Assembly: GCA_016783885.1 (NCBI GenBank)
Contig: JADHVR010000035.1
Location: forward strand, 1-37,643
DNA from: Bacteroidales bacterium
GTDB taxonomy: Bacteria > Bacteroidota > Bacteroidia > Bacteroidales > JAADJA01
DNA: 37,643 bases
Reading direction: 5' to 3'
This document shows positions 15,131-23,161 of this stretch, one piece after another. Position 1 is the first letter of the stretch. Each line of letters begins with the position of its first letter. The notes below the pieces were generated by a model. That model was not told where the DNA came from. It saw only the letters and a program-made list of their open reading frames with translations, and did no database searches. The translations under genes and the position numbers were made by a program.

Positions 15131-17920
15131 ATGAAAAAGTTTACACTTTCTTTGGTTATGATAACCATAGCCATAACAGTTTTAGCACAGGCTCCACAAG
15201 CCTTTAAATACCAGGCAGTAGCCCGGGATAATGCAGGGAATGTACTGGCTAATCAAAATGTTTCATTTCAGATTAGTATTTTACAGGGAAGTGCAGGGGG
15301 TCCGTCTGTTTATACAGAAACACACAATGCTGTTACCAACGAATTTGGATTGGTTAACCTGGAAATAGGAACTGGTACAGTGGTTACTGGCGTGTTTGCT
15401 GATATTGATTGGGGAGGCGATAGTTATTTTTTACAAATTGAAATGGATGCAACCGGTGGAACAAATTACCAGTTAATGGGAACCTCTCAATTATTAAGTG
15501 TGCCTTATTCCTTATACTCCGAATCAACCGGAAATGCAGGAGCAACTGAAATTAACGAACTCACTGACGGGAGAACCCTGGGCAACAGCGTTTTTCTTGG
15601 TTCAGGCGCAGGAATTAATGATAATGGAAACTTCAACGTTGCAGTTGGTATTAATGCACTTAAATCAAATACAGGAGGTAATAACACAGCAATTGGATAC
15701 AATGCATTAATTGACAATAACTCAGGATATAATAACACAGCAATTGGAAATAACGCCTTATCTTATAATACTTCAGGAATTGAGAACACAGCAAATGGAA
15801 TGGCTGCTTTATTCAAAAATAAAACAGGATACCAAAACACTGCAAAAGGATGTATGGCTTTATATTCCAATATATCAGGAATCAGGAACACGGCAATTGG
15901 ATACTATACTTTATTTTCAAATACGATTGGAAATTATAATACAGTATTAGGAACTTATGCAGAACAGTTAAACGTGGAAGGTTCAAATAATACGATAGTT
16001 GGATACGGTGCAGGCCATGGTGCCACAACCCACAACAAATCAGGAAATGTTTTTTTGGGATACCAGGCAGGGTATTGGGAAACAGGAAGCGATATACTTT
16101 ATATTGAAAATTCTTCAGGAATACCTTTAATTTGGGGCGACTTTGCGAATGATACATTAAGGATCAATGGCACACTTGATGTGAACAACGCCTTTCATTT
16201 TCCTTTATCAGATGGTACAAATGAACAAGTATTGAAAACTGACGGAAACGGCGTTCTGACTTGGAATGATGATATTGTAGGAGCTTTTCAAATTAATGAC
16301 CTGTCGGATGGCCGAACCATAGGTAATAGTGTTTTTCTTGGTAATGCTGCAGGAGCTAATGACGATGGAACAAATAACCGAAATGTTGCAGTTGGGGATA
16401 GTGCACTTAACGCAAACACTTCAGGATATAATAACACGGCAAATGGATTCCAGACTTTATATTCCAATACGGAAGGTTATATGAACACAGCAAATGGATA
16501 CCAGGCTTTATTTTCCAACACGGAGGGAGATAGGAACACAGCAATTGGATACCAGGCTTTAAAGAATGATACGACAGGATACCATAACAATGCAATCGGA
16601 TTCCAGGCTTTATTCTATAATACGATTGGAATTTATAACACAGCAAATGGATACCAGTCTTTACGAAATAATACGACAGGAGATAAGAACACAGCAATTG
16701 GATATGCCGCAAATTATTGGAACCAGGAAGGCTCAAATAATACGATCATAGGATTTCAAGCCGGTCTGGGAACAGGAGCCCACAATAAATCAGGAAATGT
16801 ATTCCTGGGCTACCAGGCAGGATTCAATGATACCACCGACAATAAACTCTATATCGAAAACTCAAACTCTTCAACTCCTTTAATTTATGGTGAGTTTGAT
16901 AATGACATTCTTGTGGTAAACGGAAGTCTTGGCGTGGAAATAAGTAGCCCATCTGAGAAATTAGAAGTTAACGGCAACGCTAAAGCCGATACAATGTTTG
17001 CTGAAGCCTTCTCAAGTAATTCTCCTTTGTTATTGCAAACTGGCGGCACAACACGTATTTATGTGGATGATGTAACAGGAAATGTTGGTGTGGGAACAGA
17101 AAACCCTGATGAAACAGCAATACTTGATTTGAATAGCAACTCGAAAGGATTTTTACCTCCAAGGATGAACACCTACCAGATGATAATGATTCCAACCCCT
17201 GCCGCAGGGTTGCTGGTTTTCAACACTGATTCTTCTGATTTTTATGGATTTAATGGCAATAAATGGATTTCTATTTGGAATATAGGTGATACTATTATAC
17301 CGTTTCTCTGTGGTGTTTCTTCTATAACCGATGGTGATAACAACAATTACAATACCGTAGAGATAGGATCACAGTGCTGGATGGCTGAAAACCTGAATAC
17401 CGGTATAATGATAAACAGCCCTGGTAACCAAACCAATAACGACACTATTGAAAAGTACTGTTACAACAACGAGCCAGACAGTTGCACTATATATGGGGGA
17501 CTTTATCAATGGGACGAAATAATGCAATATATCACTACTGAGGGTACCCCGGGAATATGCCCTCCGGGCTGGCATTTGCCCTCAGATGCCGAATGGTGTA
17601 CCCTTTTAAACTATGTTGATGCAGGAACATTTTTGTGCAACACAACCGGATTGCTTGGAATAGATTGTGGATTAAATCTGAAATCAGCTTCTGGATGGCC
17701 AGTAGGGAGCCCTACTGATCCGTATGGGTTTACTGCTCTGCCAAGCGGCAAACGCATAGGGGTCTTCACAAGTCTGGGACAGTCTACCGCATTCTGGTCT
17801 TCGACCGTATACAATGCGCAAAAAGCGTGGTATATCGACCTGAACATGTGGGAAGATCAAGCATACCGCAATAAGACATATAAGGTAAATGGTTACAGTG
17901 TACGGTGCATAAAGGATTAG
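15131..17920 (+). CDS. Secreted beta-roll repeat protein with C-terminal FISUMP domain, 929 aa
   Basis: Paralogue of the 1198-aa neighbour. The signal peptide and N-terminal domain (to about 138) are near-identical in plan. Two large modules follow, made of the same 18-residue units (GYNNTAIGNNALSYNTSG type) and the GNSVFLG, HNKSGNVFLGYQAG and KLYIENS blocks, to about residue 590. Residues of about 595-715 hold LGVEISSPSEKLEVNGNAKA and a GFLPPRMNTYQM segment seen in Bacteroidota fibre-like proteins. The last 195 residues, from DGDNNNYNTVEIGSQCWMAE to YSVRCIKD, match the Fibrobacter succinogenes major paralogous (FISUMP, TIGR02145) domain: GSQCWMAENLN, CPPGWHLPSDAEW, FWSSTVYNAQKAWYI. That domain has a C-type-lectin-like fold and could bind a ligand. 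The strong terminator at 17989 follows. Function unknown; a surface-binding role is inferred. Confidence 0.87.
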   Translation: MKKFTLSLVMITIAITVLAQAPQAFKYQAVARDNAGNVLANQNVSFQISILQGSAGGPSVYTETHNAVTNEFGLVNLEIGTGTVVTGVFADIDWGGDSYFLQIEMDATGGTNYQLMGTSQLLSVPYSLYSESTGNAGATEINELTDGRTLGNSVFLGSGAGINDNGNFNVAVGINALKSNTGGNNTAIGYNALIDNNSGYNNTAIGNNALSYNTSGIENTANGMAALFKNKTGYQNTAKGCMALYSNISGIRNTAIGYYTLFSNTIGNYNTVLGTYAEQLNVEGSNNTIVGYGAGHGATTHNKSGNVFLGYQAGYWETGSDILYIENSSGIPLIWGDFANDTLRINGTLDVNNAFHFPLSDGTNEQVLKTDGNGVLTWNDDIVGAFQINDLSDGRTIGNSVFLGNAAGANDDGTNNRNVAVGDSALNANTSGYNNTANGFQTLYSNTEGYMNTANGYQALFSNTEGDRNTAIGYQALKNDTTGYHNNAIGFQALFYNTIGIYNTANGYQSLRNNTTGDKNTAIGYAANYWNQEGSNNTIIGFQAGLGTGAHNKSGNVFLGYQAGFNDTTDNKLYIENSNSSTPLIYGEFDNDILVVNGSLGVEISSPSEKLEVNGNAKADTMFAEAFSSNSPLLLQTGGTTRIYVDDVTGNVGVGTENPDETAILDLNSNSKGFLPPRMNTYQMIMIPTPAAGLLVFNTDSSDFYGFNGNKWISIWNIGDTIIPFLCGVSSITDGDNNNYNTVEIGSQCWMAENLNTGIMINSPGNQTNNDTIEKYCYNNEPDSCTIYGGLYQWDEIMQYITTEGTPGICPPGWHLPSDAEWCTLLNYVDAGTFLCNTTGLLGIDCGLNLKSASGWPVGSPTDPYGFTALPSGKRIGVFTSLGQSTAFWSSTVYNAQKAWYIDLNMWEDQAYRNKTYKVNGYSVRCIKD

Positions 17921-17988
17921 AGCGCGTCGTAAGCGCACAGCGCGAAGGGCGTACATTTAACCCCTAACACAGTTTATTTAACACTACC

Positions 17989-18022
17989 AAAAGCCCCGGC
18001 GATTTAATCACCGGGGCTTTTT
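17989..18022 (+). terminator. Strong Rho-independent terminator after the FISUMP gene
   Basis: AAGCCCCGG (17991-17999) pairs with CCGGGGCTT (18011-18019), then TTTTT. The flanking A-run also makes it work on the minus strand. Confidence 0.85.
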
Positions 18023-18394
18023 GCTTGCAATAGACTATTATTACCGTATACTCACTAATTTCCTGGGCAAAGTTAACCTCATAAAAATATTTCTCTCTAA
18101 GGACTTTCGTTCCTTGGATATTCCAATTTATTAGTCTCTCCAGCCCGTTGGGTTCTTTCATTTCGCGAAATATCGAAATGACCCTAACCCTTGTTCGAAA
18201 ATTTTTATTCCGGTTGGTGTCAGAGGGCGGGGGAGTAATCCCCCTATCTGCTCGATTTATATTGCCACTTAACAACAGAATTTTAATAATAATTATTTAA
18301 TTAATTTTGAGCTTTATAAAATATCATTGAGTCTGAATAAAAAGCACTTGGTTCTTGACTCTAATTGATAAATCATTACTAAACATTAATTATT
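18023..18394. other. Gene-free stretch with strong hairpins
   Basis: No convincing gene. It contains CATTTCG/CGAAATG (18159-18165 with 18174-18180), overlapping the palindrome TTTCGCGAAA, and GGGGGA-GTAA-TCCCCC (18229-18244), a 6-bp stem with a GNRA loop. A minus-strand frame is open across it but runs through the terminator and is not believed. It may hold a small RNA or be the remains of a mobile element. Confidence 0.35.
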
Positions 18395-19489
18395 ATGAAA
18401 AAAATATTAATTCCATTAGCATTATTATTATTTCATTTCACGGCTACATCACAGTATCTGGCAGCGTTTAACGATTATCTGAAACATTTTTGGGCTTTTG
18501 ATGCAGGTACATTTACGCAACTGGAATACCTTGAAATACAGGAGTACCAGGTTGGAGGAATTTTAATCGCTTATATTGACAATGCAAGCAACCTGAAAAT
18601 ATACCGAAACGAGAAAGTGGAGACCCTGATGAGCGGTAACCCTATTAAGTTTACAGCCACGGATTATTTGCTTGGATACTCGGTATATGAGCAAATAAAT
18701 GTTTATGATAACGGCAAAACAAAAGTATTAAGCACCCAATGCGACGGGTACATTGTTCAGGACAGCCTTATCGCATGGCATAACAGAATTGACCAGACCA
18801 TCCGGGTTTACTATAACGGTGAGATTATTACACTGGAAGACGGACTTATCTATAATCCGATTAAAGAATTTAAAACCGGGGACAATACAATTGCTTATGT
18901 AAGAAGCTCAACACAAGAATTTAAAGTATTTTATCTTGGTGAAGTATATGTTCTTGATCAATTTGTTGAAAATATGATATTTGAAGCAGGACGTGATATT
19001 GTAGCTTATATTGACGTCCCTGACCAGGAATTCAAAGTGTTTTATAGAGGAGAAGTGTATAATATTGAAACGTTTAAACCGAAATCTTTCCATGTAGGAG
19101 ATGAAATGATGTATTACGTTGATAGTATGGGTAAGTTAAAATATTTTAAAAATGGTAAGGTAATTACAATTAGCAATTTCGAGCCTGAGTTTTACAATGT
19201 AGTTGATTATACTATAGTTTATGAAGAACAGGGATTTTTTAAAACATACTGTAATGGTCAGGTTTATGTTGTTGAAAGATATATTCCCCAATCTTACAAA
19301 ATCGACTATAATACTATCGCCTATCTTGATCAAAGCAGCTTTGTTAAAGCATTTCAATTTTGCGAACCTATAACCATCAGCTATGAAAAGGTTGCAGAAC
19401 TTGAACTGATACGTAATTTGATTATTTATGTTGAAGGAATAAACAAAACAATGATCTATTTTAACGACAAGGTATATGAGCATTATTAA
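18395..19489 (+). CDS. Secreted repeat protein, possibly beta-propeller-like, 364 aa
   Basis: Begins MKKILIPLALLLFHFTATSQ, a clear signal peptide ending near residue 19. The rest is built from about seven degenerate units of 40-45 residues with the pattern 'G.n.iaYvd....fKvfy.Gevy.le.F', for example TIAYVRSSTQEFKVFYLGEV and IVAYIDVPDQEFKVFYRGEV. Such evenly spaced beta units suggest a propeller or related beta-solenoid in the periplasm or on the surface. I do not recognise the family. There is no sorting domain or lipobox. No good TAnnTTTG box is seen before it. A short hexanucleotide tandem repeat begins 8 bases after the stop. Confidence 0.8.
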   Translation: MKKILIPLALLLFHFTATSQYLAAFNDYLKHFWAFDAGTFTQLEYLEIQEYQVGGILIAYIDNASNLKIYRNEKVETLMSGNPIKFTATDYLLGYSVYEQINVYDNGKTKVLSTQCDGYIVQDSLIAWHNRIDQTIRVYYNGEIITLEDGLIYNPIKEFKTGDNTIAYVRSSTQEFKVFYLGEVYVLDQFVENMIFEAGRDIVAYIDVPDQEFKVFYRGEVYNIETFKPKSFHVGDEMMYYVDSMGKLKYFKNGKVITISNFEPEFYNVVDYTIVYEEQGFFKTYCNGQVYVVERYIPQSYKIDYNTIAYLDQSSFVKAFQFCEPITISYEKVAELELIRNLIIYVEGINKTMIYFNDKVYEHY

Positions 19490-19496
19490 AAATTTA

Positions 19497-19532
19497 GGCT
19501 GAGGCTGAGGCTAAGGCTAAGGCTAAGGCTAA
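19497..19532. repeat. Tandem hexanucleotide, six copies of GGCTRA
   Basis: Two GGCTGA then four GGCTAA copies, followed by a decayed copy (GGTTGT). It lies just after the 364-aa gene stop and may be prone to slippage, but it is outside any reading frame. Confidence 0.85.
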
Positions 19533-19608
19533 GGTTGTAAGGTTAATCACGATAATTATCAGCGATTTTATTTAAATCTCTTATATTTTTTAATCAACGA
19601 AATAATAA

Positions 19609-19669
19609 ATTTCAAATTTTCCATTGCGTAGCATAGGGTTTAAACCCTATGCTATGGAGAGTTTGAAAT
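19609..19669. repeat. Long inverted repeat with a 26-bp perfect core (REP-like element)
   Basis: TAGCATAGGGTTT (19629-19641) is followed directly by its exact complement (19642-19654). Flanking arms ATTTCAAA and TTTGAAAT extend it to about 60 bp of imperfect hairpin. It resembles dispersed Bacteroidota palindromes and lacks a U-run. The rest of 19533-19830 shows only short hairpins such as GGTTATGATAACC near 19775. Confidence 0.65.
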
Positions 19670-19837
19670 CTAATTGTGACATTTTCATTTTGTGTGGGTC
19701 AAAAGTAAAAATATTTCTCTCTTATCTTTTTTATAAATTAATATAGGAACCCCAGCATCCACAGAGGAATGCGGTTATGATAACCTATTTCTATATCATC
19801 TACAAATAAGTCCTTCCATTTTATTTTAGCTTATTTT

Positions 19838-19871
19838 TTGTTAAAGCTTCTATTCTTTTTATTTACTTTTG
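19838..19871 (+). promoter_or_regulatory. thrS operon promoter
   Basis: TTG at 19838-19840, 23-base spacer, TACTTTTG at 19864-19871, then GCACCC; the thrS ATG follows 29 bases later. No T-box or other riboswitch is apparent between box and gene. Confidence 0.65.
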
Positions 19872-19900
19872 CACCCAATTTTTAAAAATGTAATTACAAA

Positions 19901-21841
19901 ATGATTAAAATAACTTTTCCCGACAATACTGTAAAACAATACAAGAAAGGTATTTCAGCCCTTGAAATAGCAGGAAGCATTAGCGAAGGTCTTGCACGTA
20001 ATGTGCTTTCTGCAAAAGTAAACGGAGAAGTTATTGATGCCACACTACCAATAAATAAAGATGCTACATTACAATTGTTTACCTGGAACGACGATGAAGG
20101 AAAAGCTGCCTTTTGGCATTCTTCGGCGCATTTAATGGCTGAAACCATAGAGTATTTTTATCCTGGTACCAAATTCGGTATTGGACCGAATATTGAAAAC
20201 GGATTTTATTATGATATTGACTTGGGCGACAGAACCATTTCGGAAAACGATTTCAAAAAGATTGAAGACAAAATGCTGGAATTCGCCAGGGCAAAACAAA
20301 AATATGTGCGTAAAGAGGTTTCTAATGCCGATGCTATTAAATATTTTACAGATAAAGGTGATGAATACAAGCTTGAGTTGATAGGTGAACTGGAAGACGG
20401 AGATATTACTTTTTATGAATCAGGCAATTTTGTTGATCTTTGCCGTGGGCCGCATCTTCCTGATACAAGCCCAATAAAAGCAGTGAAGCTGCTGAATATT
20501 GCCGGGGCATACTGGAGGGGAGATGAAAACCGTAAGCAATTGACAAGGATTTACGGTATCAGTTTCCCAAAGAAAAAAGAACTGGATGAGTTCCTTGTAA
20601 AACTTGAAGAAGCCAAAAAACGGGATCATAGGCGGATAGGAAAAGAACTGGAACTGTTTACTTTTTCGCAAAAAGTCGGGCAGGGACTGCCGTTGTGGCT
20701 GCCTAAAGGCGCTGAGCTTCGTGAAAGACTTGAGAATTTCCTGAAGAAAGTACAGAAAGAGGCAGGGTATGTGCAAGTGATTACCCCGCATATCGGAAGA
20801 GTTGAATTATTCAAAATTTCCGGACATTACGATAAATATGGTGCTGATTCATTTCAGCCTATCTCCACACCGATTGAAGGTGAAGAATTTTTCCTTAAAC
20901 CGATGAACTGCCCTCATCACTGTGAGATTTACAAAAGCAAACCCCATTCGTATAAAGAATTGCCAATTCGTATGGCTGAATTCGGAACAGTGTATCGGTA
21001 TGAACAAAGCGGTGAACTTCATGGCTTAACAAGGGTCAGGAGCTTTACACAGGATGATGCTCATATTTTTTGTACTCCCGATCAGGTAAAGGATGAGTTT
21101 AAGGGTGTAATGGCTATTGTGATGAAGATATTTAATGCGCTGGATTTTCATGATTTTGTTATACAAATTTCATTACGCGGCCCGGATGATCATGAAAAAT
21201 ATATAGGATCAGATGAAAACTGGGAAAAGGCAGAACAAGCTATACTTGAAGTAGCTGAAGAAAGTGGTCTTGACACAATCATCGAATACGGCGAAGCTGC
21301 ATTTTATGGCCCTAAGATGGACTTCATGGTTAAAGATGCACTTGGCAGAAAGTGGCAGCTCGGTACTATCCAGGTGGATTATAATTTACCGGAAAGATTC
21401 GAAATGGAATATACAGGCAGCGATAATGAAAAGCATCGCCCGGTTATGATACACAGAGCACCATTCGGTTCGATGGAAAGATTTGTAGCTGTTTTGATTG
21501 AGCACACTTTAGGAAAATTCCCGTTGTGGCTCACACCCGATCAGGTTATTATTTTGCCAATCAGTGAGAAATATCAAAAATATGCTGAAAAAGTTTTTAA
21601 TTTCCTTAATAATTCCGAACTTCGCGCCCAAATTGATGACAGAAGCGAAAAAACAGGCAGGAAGATTCGTGATGCTGAATTAAAGCGAATTCCGTATATG
21701 CTGATTGTGGGTGAAAAAGAGGAAAAAAGAAATACTGTTTCTGTAAGAAAGCAAGGAGAAGGAGATAAAGGTACATTTTCGTTACCTGATTTTGTTGATT
21801 TAATAAACCATGAAATAGCAAAGGAATTAGAAAATAATTAA
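19901..21841 (+). CDS. thrS: Threonyl-tRNA synthetase
   Basis: Charges tRNA-Thr and edits Ser-tRNA-Thr. 646 residues, full bacterial length. Order: TGS domain (1-62), editing domain with HSSAHLMAE (His73, His77) and [17 protein letters not shown], then the class II catalytic core with the zinc ligand Cys in [13 protein letters not shown], the motif 2 region [29 protein letters not shown], and motif 3 with [19 protein letters not shown], and a C-terminal anticodon-binding domain. It is the first gene of a thrS-infC-rpmI-rplT operon, the classical bacterial order, and infC follows 22 bases after its stop. Confidence 0.98.
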   Translation: MIKITFPDNTVKQYKKGISALEIAGSISEGLARNVLSAKVNGEVIDATLPINKDATLQLFTWNDDEGKAAFWHSSAHLMAETIEYFYPGTKFGIGPNIENGFYYDIDLGDRTISENDFKKIEDKMLEFARAKQKYVRKEVSNADAIKYFTDKGDEYKLELIGELEDGDITFYESGNFVDLCRGPHLPDTSPIKAVKLLNIAGAYWRGDENRKQLTRIYGISFPKKKELDEFLVKLEEAKKRDHRRIGKELELFTFSQKVGQGLPLWLPKGAELRERLENFLKKVQKEAGYVQVITPHIGRVELFKISGHYDKYGADSFQPISTPIEGEEFFLKPMNCPHHCEIYKSKPHSYKELPIRMAEFGTVYRYEQSGELHGLTRVRSFTQDDAHIFCTPDQVKDEFKGVMAIVMKIFNALDFHDFVIQISLRGPDDHEKYIGSDENWEKAEQAILEVAEESGLDTIIEYGEAAFYGPKMDFMVKDALGRKWQLGTIQVDYNLPERFEMEYTGSDNEKHRPVMIHRAPFGSMERFVAVLIEHTLGKFPLWLTPDQVIILPISEKYQKYAEKVFNFLNNSELRAQIDDRSEKTGRKIRDAELKRIPYMLIVGEKEEKRNTVSVRKQGEGDKGTFSLPDFVDLINHEIAKELENN

Positions 21842-21851
21842 TAATCAAAAG

Positions 21852-21856
21852 GGAGG
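21852..21856 (+). promoter_or_regulatory. Strong Shine-Dalgarno sequence that fixes the infC start
   Basis: GGAGG (within GGGAGGA) stands 7 bases before the ATA codon at 21864. Shine-Dalgarno sequences are rare in this phylum, so a perfect one at ideal spacing points to ATA as the start. Confidence 0.65.
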
Positions 21857-21863
21857 ACTTAAA

Positions 21864-22424
21864 ATAGCTAAACAATTTTATAGAAGAAACAAGGGAAAAA
21901 GAGGCTTCTACAGAAAGAAAGAAGAGCCATTCAGGATTAATGAAAGGATAACGGCTCCTATGGTAAGAGTTGTTGGAGAAAATATTGAAGGTGGCATATT
22001 TTCTATCAGAGAGGCATTAAACATGGCAGATGATCTTGAACTTGATCTGGTTGAGATTTCGCCAACTGCTAATCCTCCTGTTTGTAAGGTAATAGATTAT
22101 AAAAAATTTCTTTACGAAAGGAAGAAAAAGCAAAAAGAAATAAAAGCAAAGACTGCAAAAGTCGTTGTTAAGGAAATCAGGCTTGGTCCGCATACCGATG
22201 ACCATGACTTTAATTTTAAGCTAAGGCACGCAGAAAAATTCCTGCAGGACGGAGCAAAAGTTAAAGTGGATGTATTTTTCAAAGGTCGCTCAATTATTTA
22301 TAAAGATAAGGGAGAAATAATTTTACTCAGGTTCGCACAGGAATTGGAAGAGTATGGAAAGGTAGAACAAATGCCTAAACTCGAAGGAAAAAGAATGATT
22401 ATGATATTAACCTCGAAAAAATAA
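21864..22424 (+). CDS. infC: Translation initiation factor IF-3, predicted AUA start
   Basis: Binds the 30S subunit, prevents premature 50S joining and proofreads start codons. The N-domain has [20 protein letters not shown], the linker [16 protein letters not shown], and the C-domain [20 protein letters not shown] and [13 protein letters not shown]. The first in-frame ATG (21960) would remove the conserved FRINERI part, and no ATG, GTG or TTG lies upstream in frame. The best start is ATA at 21864, seven bases after GGAGG, giving 186 residues that begin (M)[15 protein letters not shown]-3 genes in other bacteria start at AUU or similar codons, allowing IF-3 to repress its own synthesis; the same is inferred here. 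It lies between thrS and rpmI. Confidence 0.93.
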   Translation: MAKQFYRRNKGKRGFYRKKEEPFRINERITAPMVRVVGENIEGGIFSIREALNMADDLELDLVEISPTANPPVCKVIDYKKFLYERKKKQKEIKAKTAKVVVKEIRLGPHTDDHDFNFKLRHAEKFLQDGAKVKVDVFFKGRSIIYKDKGEIILLRFAQELEEYGKVEQMPKLEGKRMIMILTSKK

Positions 22425-22446
22425 TCTTATATAAAATCAGATTGTA

Positions 22447-22641
22447 ATGCCAAAAATGAAGACGAAATCCGGTGCAAAGAAAAGATTTTCATTCACCGGT
22501 ACAGGAAAACTGAAAAGGAAGCATGCTTACAAAAGCCATATTCTGACTAAAAAGTCAAAAAAACGTAAACGTAACCTGGGTTACTTTACTATAGTTGACA
22601 AGGCAGATGTTGGTAATATTAAAGCTATGCTTGCGAAGTAA
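22447..22641 (+). CDS. rpmI: 50S ribosomal protein L35 (bL35)
   Basis: A small, very basic 64-residue protein of the large subunit. It starts [20 protein letters not shown] and continues with [20 protein letters not shown], the bL35 signature. It follows infC by 22 bases and precedes rplT by 80 bases in the standard operon order. The gap to rplT holds a G+C-rich hairpin (22664-22703). Confidence 0.97.
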   Translation: MPKMKTKSGAKKRFSFTGTGKLKRKHAYKSHILTKKSKKRKRNLGYFTIVDKADVGNIKAMLAK

Positions 22642-22663
22642 TTAAATTAATGTTTAACTTGCC

Positions 22664-22703
22664 TTTAGCCCGATAAGTTTCCGCCGGCTGGCGGAGCGCT
22701 AAA
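22664..22703 (+). promoter_or_regulatory. Nested hairpin between rpmI and rplT, possible L20 control site
   Basis: Outer stem TTTAGC (22664-22669) with GCTAAA (22698-22703); inner stem TCCGCC (22680-22685), loop GGCT, GGCGGA (22690-22695). L20 represses this operon in other bacteria through RNA mimics, but a dispersed G+C-rich repeat inserted here is as likely. Confidence 0.4.
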
Positions 22704-22721
22704 GCAAAAAAATTAAAAGTT

Positions 22722-23066
22722 ATGCCACGATCAACAAATGCAGTAGCGGCGAAACAAAGGAAAAAAAAGATCCTTAAAAAGGTAAAAGGACAATTCGGAA
22801 GGCGTAAAAATGTCTGGACGGTGGCAAAAAATGCATACGAAAAAGGCCAGGTGTATGCATACCGCGACAGACGAACTAAAAAGAGAAACTTCAGAGGTCT
22901 TTGGATTCAAAGAATAAATGCAGCCGTTCGTGAGTACGGAATGTCGTATTCCGAATTTATTGGTAAGCTGCATAAGAAGGATATTCAGTTAAATCGCAAG
23001 GCTTTAGCAGACCTTGCGATGAATAGTCCCGATGCTTTTAAAGCCATTGTGGATGCAGTGAAATAA
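22722..23066 (+). CDS. rplT: 50S ribosomal protein L20 (bL20)
   Basis: 114 residues, full length. It starts [20 protein letters not shown], with the basic N-terminal extension that threads into 23S rRNA, then [40 protein letters not shown] and [20 protein letters not shown], all bL20 signatures. L20 helps early 50S assembly and in several bacteria represses its own operon by binding the mRNA. It is the last gene of the operon and is followed by a weak hairpin with a U-run at 23075-23095. Confidence 0.98.
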   Translation: MPRSTNAVAAKQRKKKILKKVKGQFGRRKNVWTVAKNAYEKGQVYAYRDRRTKKRNFRGLWIQRINAAVREYGMSYSEFIGKLHKKDIQLNRKALADLAMNSPDAFKAIVDAVK

Positions 23067-23074
23067 AAAATTCG

Positions 23075-23095
23075 TCCGCACGCACGGATTTTTTT
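23075..23095 (+). terminator. Probable terminator after rplT
   Basis: TCCG (23075-23078) pairs with CGGA (23085-23088), followed by seven T; an upstream A-run may extend the stem with a bulge. Short but well placed. Confidence 0.5.
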
Positions 23096-23161
23096 ACCAT
23101 AACAACAAAAATATTTTCAATAAATTTCCGTTTTCAACTCTAATAAAGAATTTCACTTTTA

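Noticed and set aside
10912-17920. Regular repeats taken as a possible CRISPR array
   Set aside because: The repeats are coding (54-base periods in a long open frame), without constant repeats and unique spacers, and no cas gene is near.
17964-18275. A 103-codon minus-strand frame after the FISUMP gene
   Set aside because: It runs through the strong terminator at 17991-18019 and over several hairpins; no family is recognised.
19741-19900. A T-box riboswitch before thrS
   Set aside because: No T-box core sequence or specifier hairpin is seen, and the small hairpins lie upstream of the promoter box.
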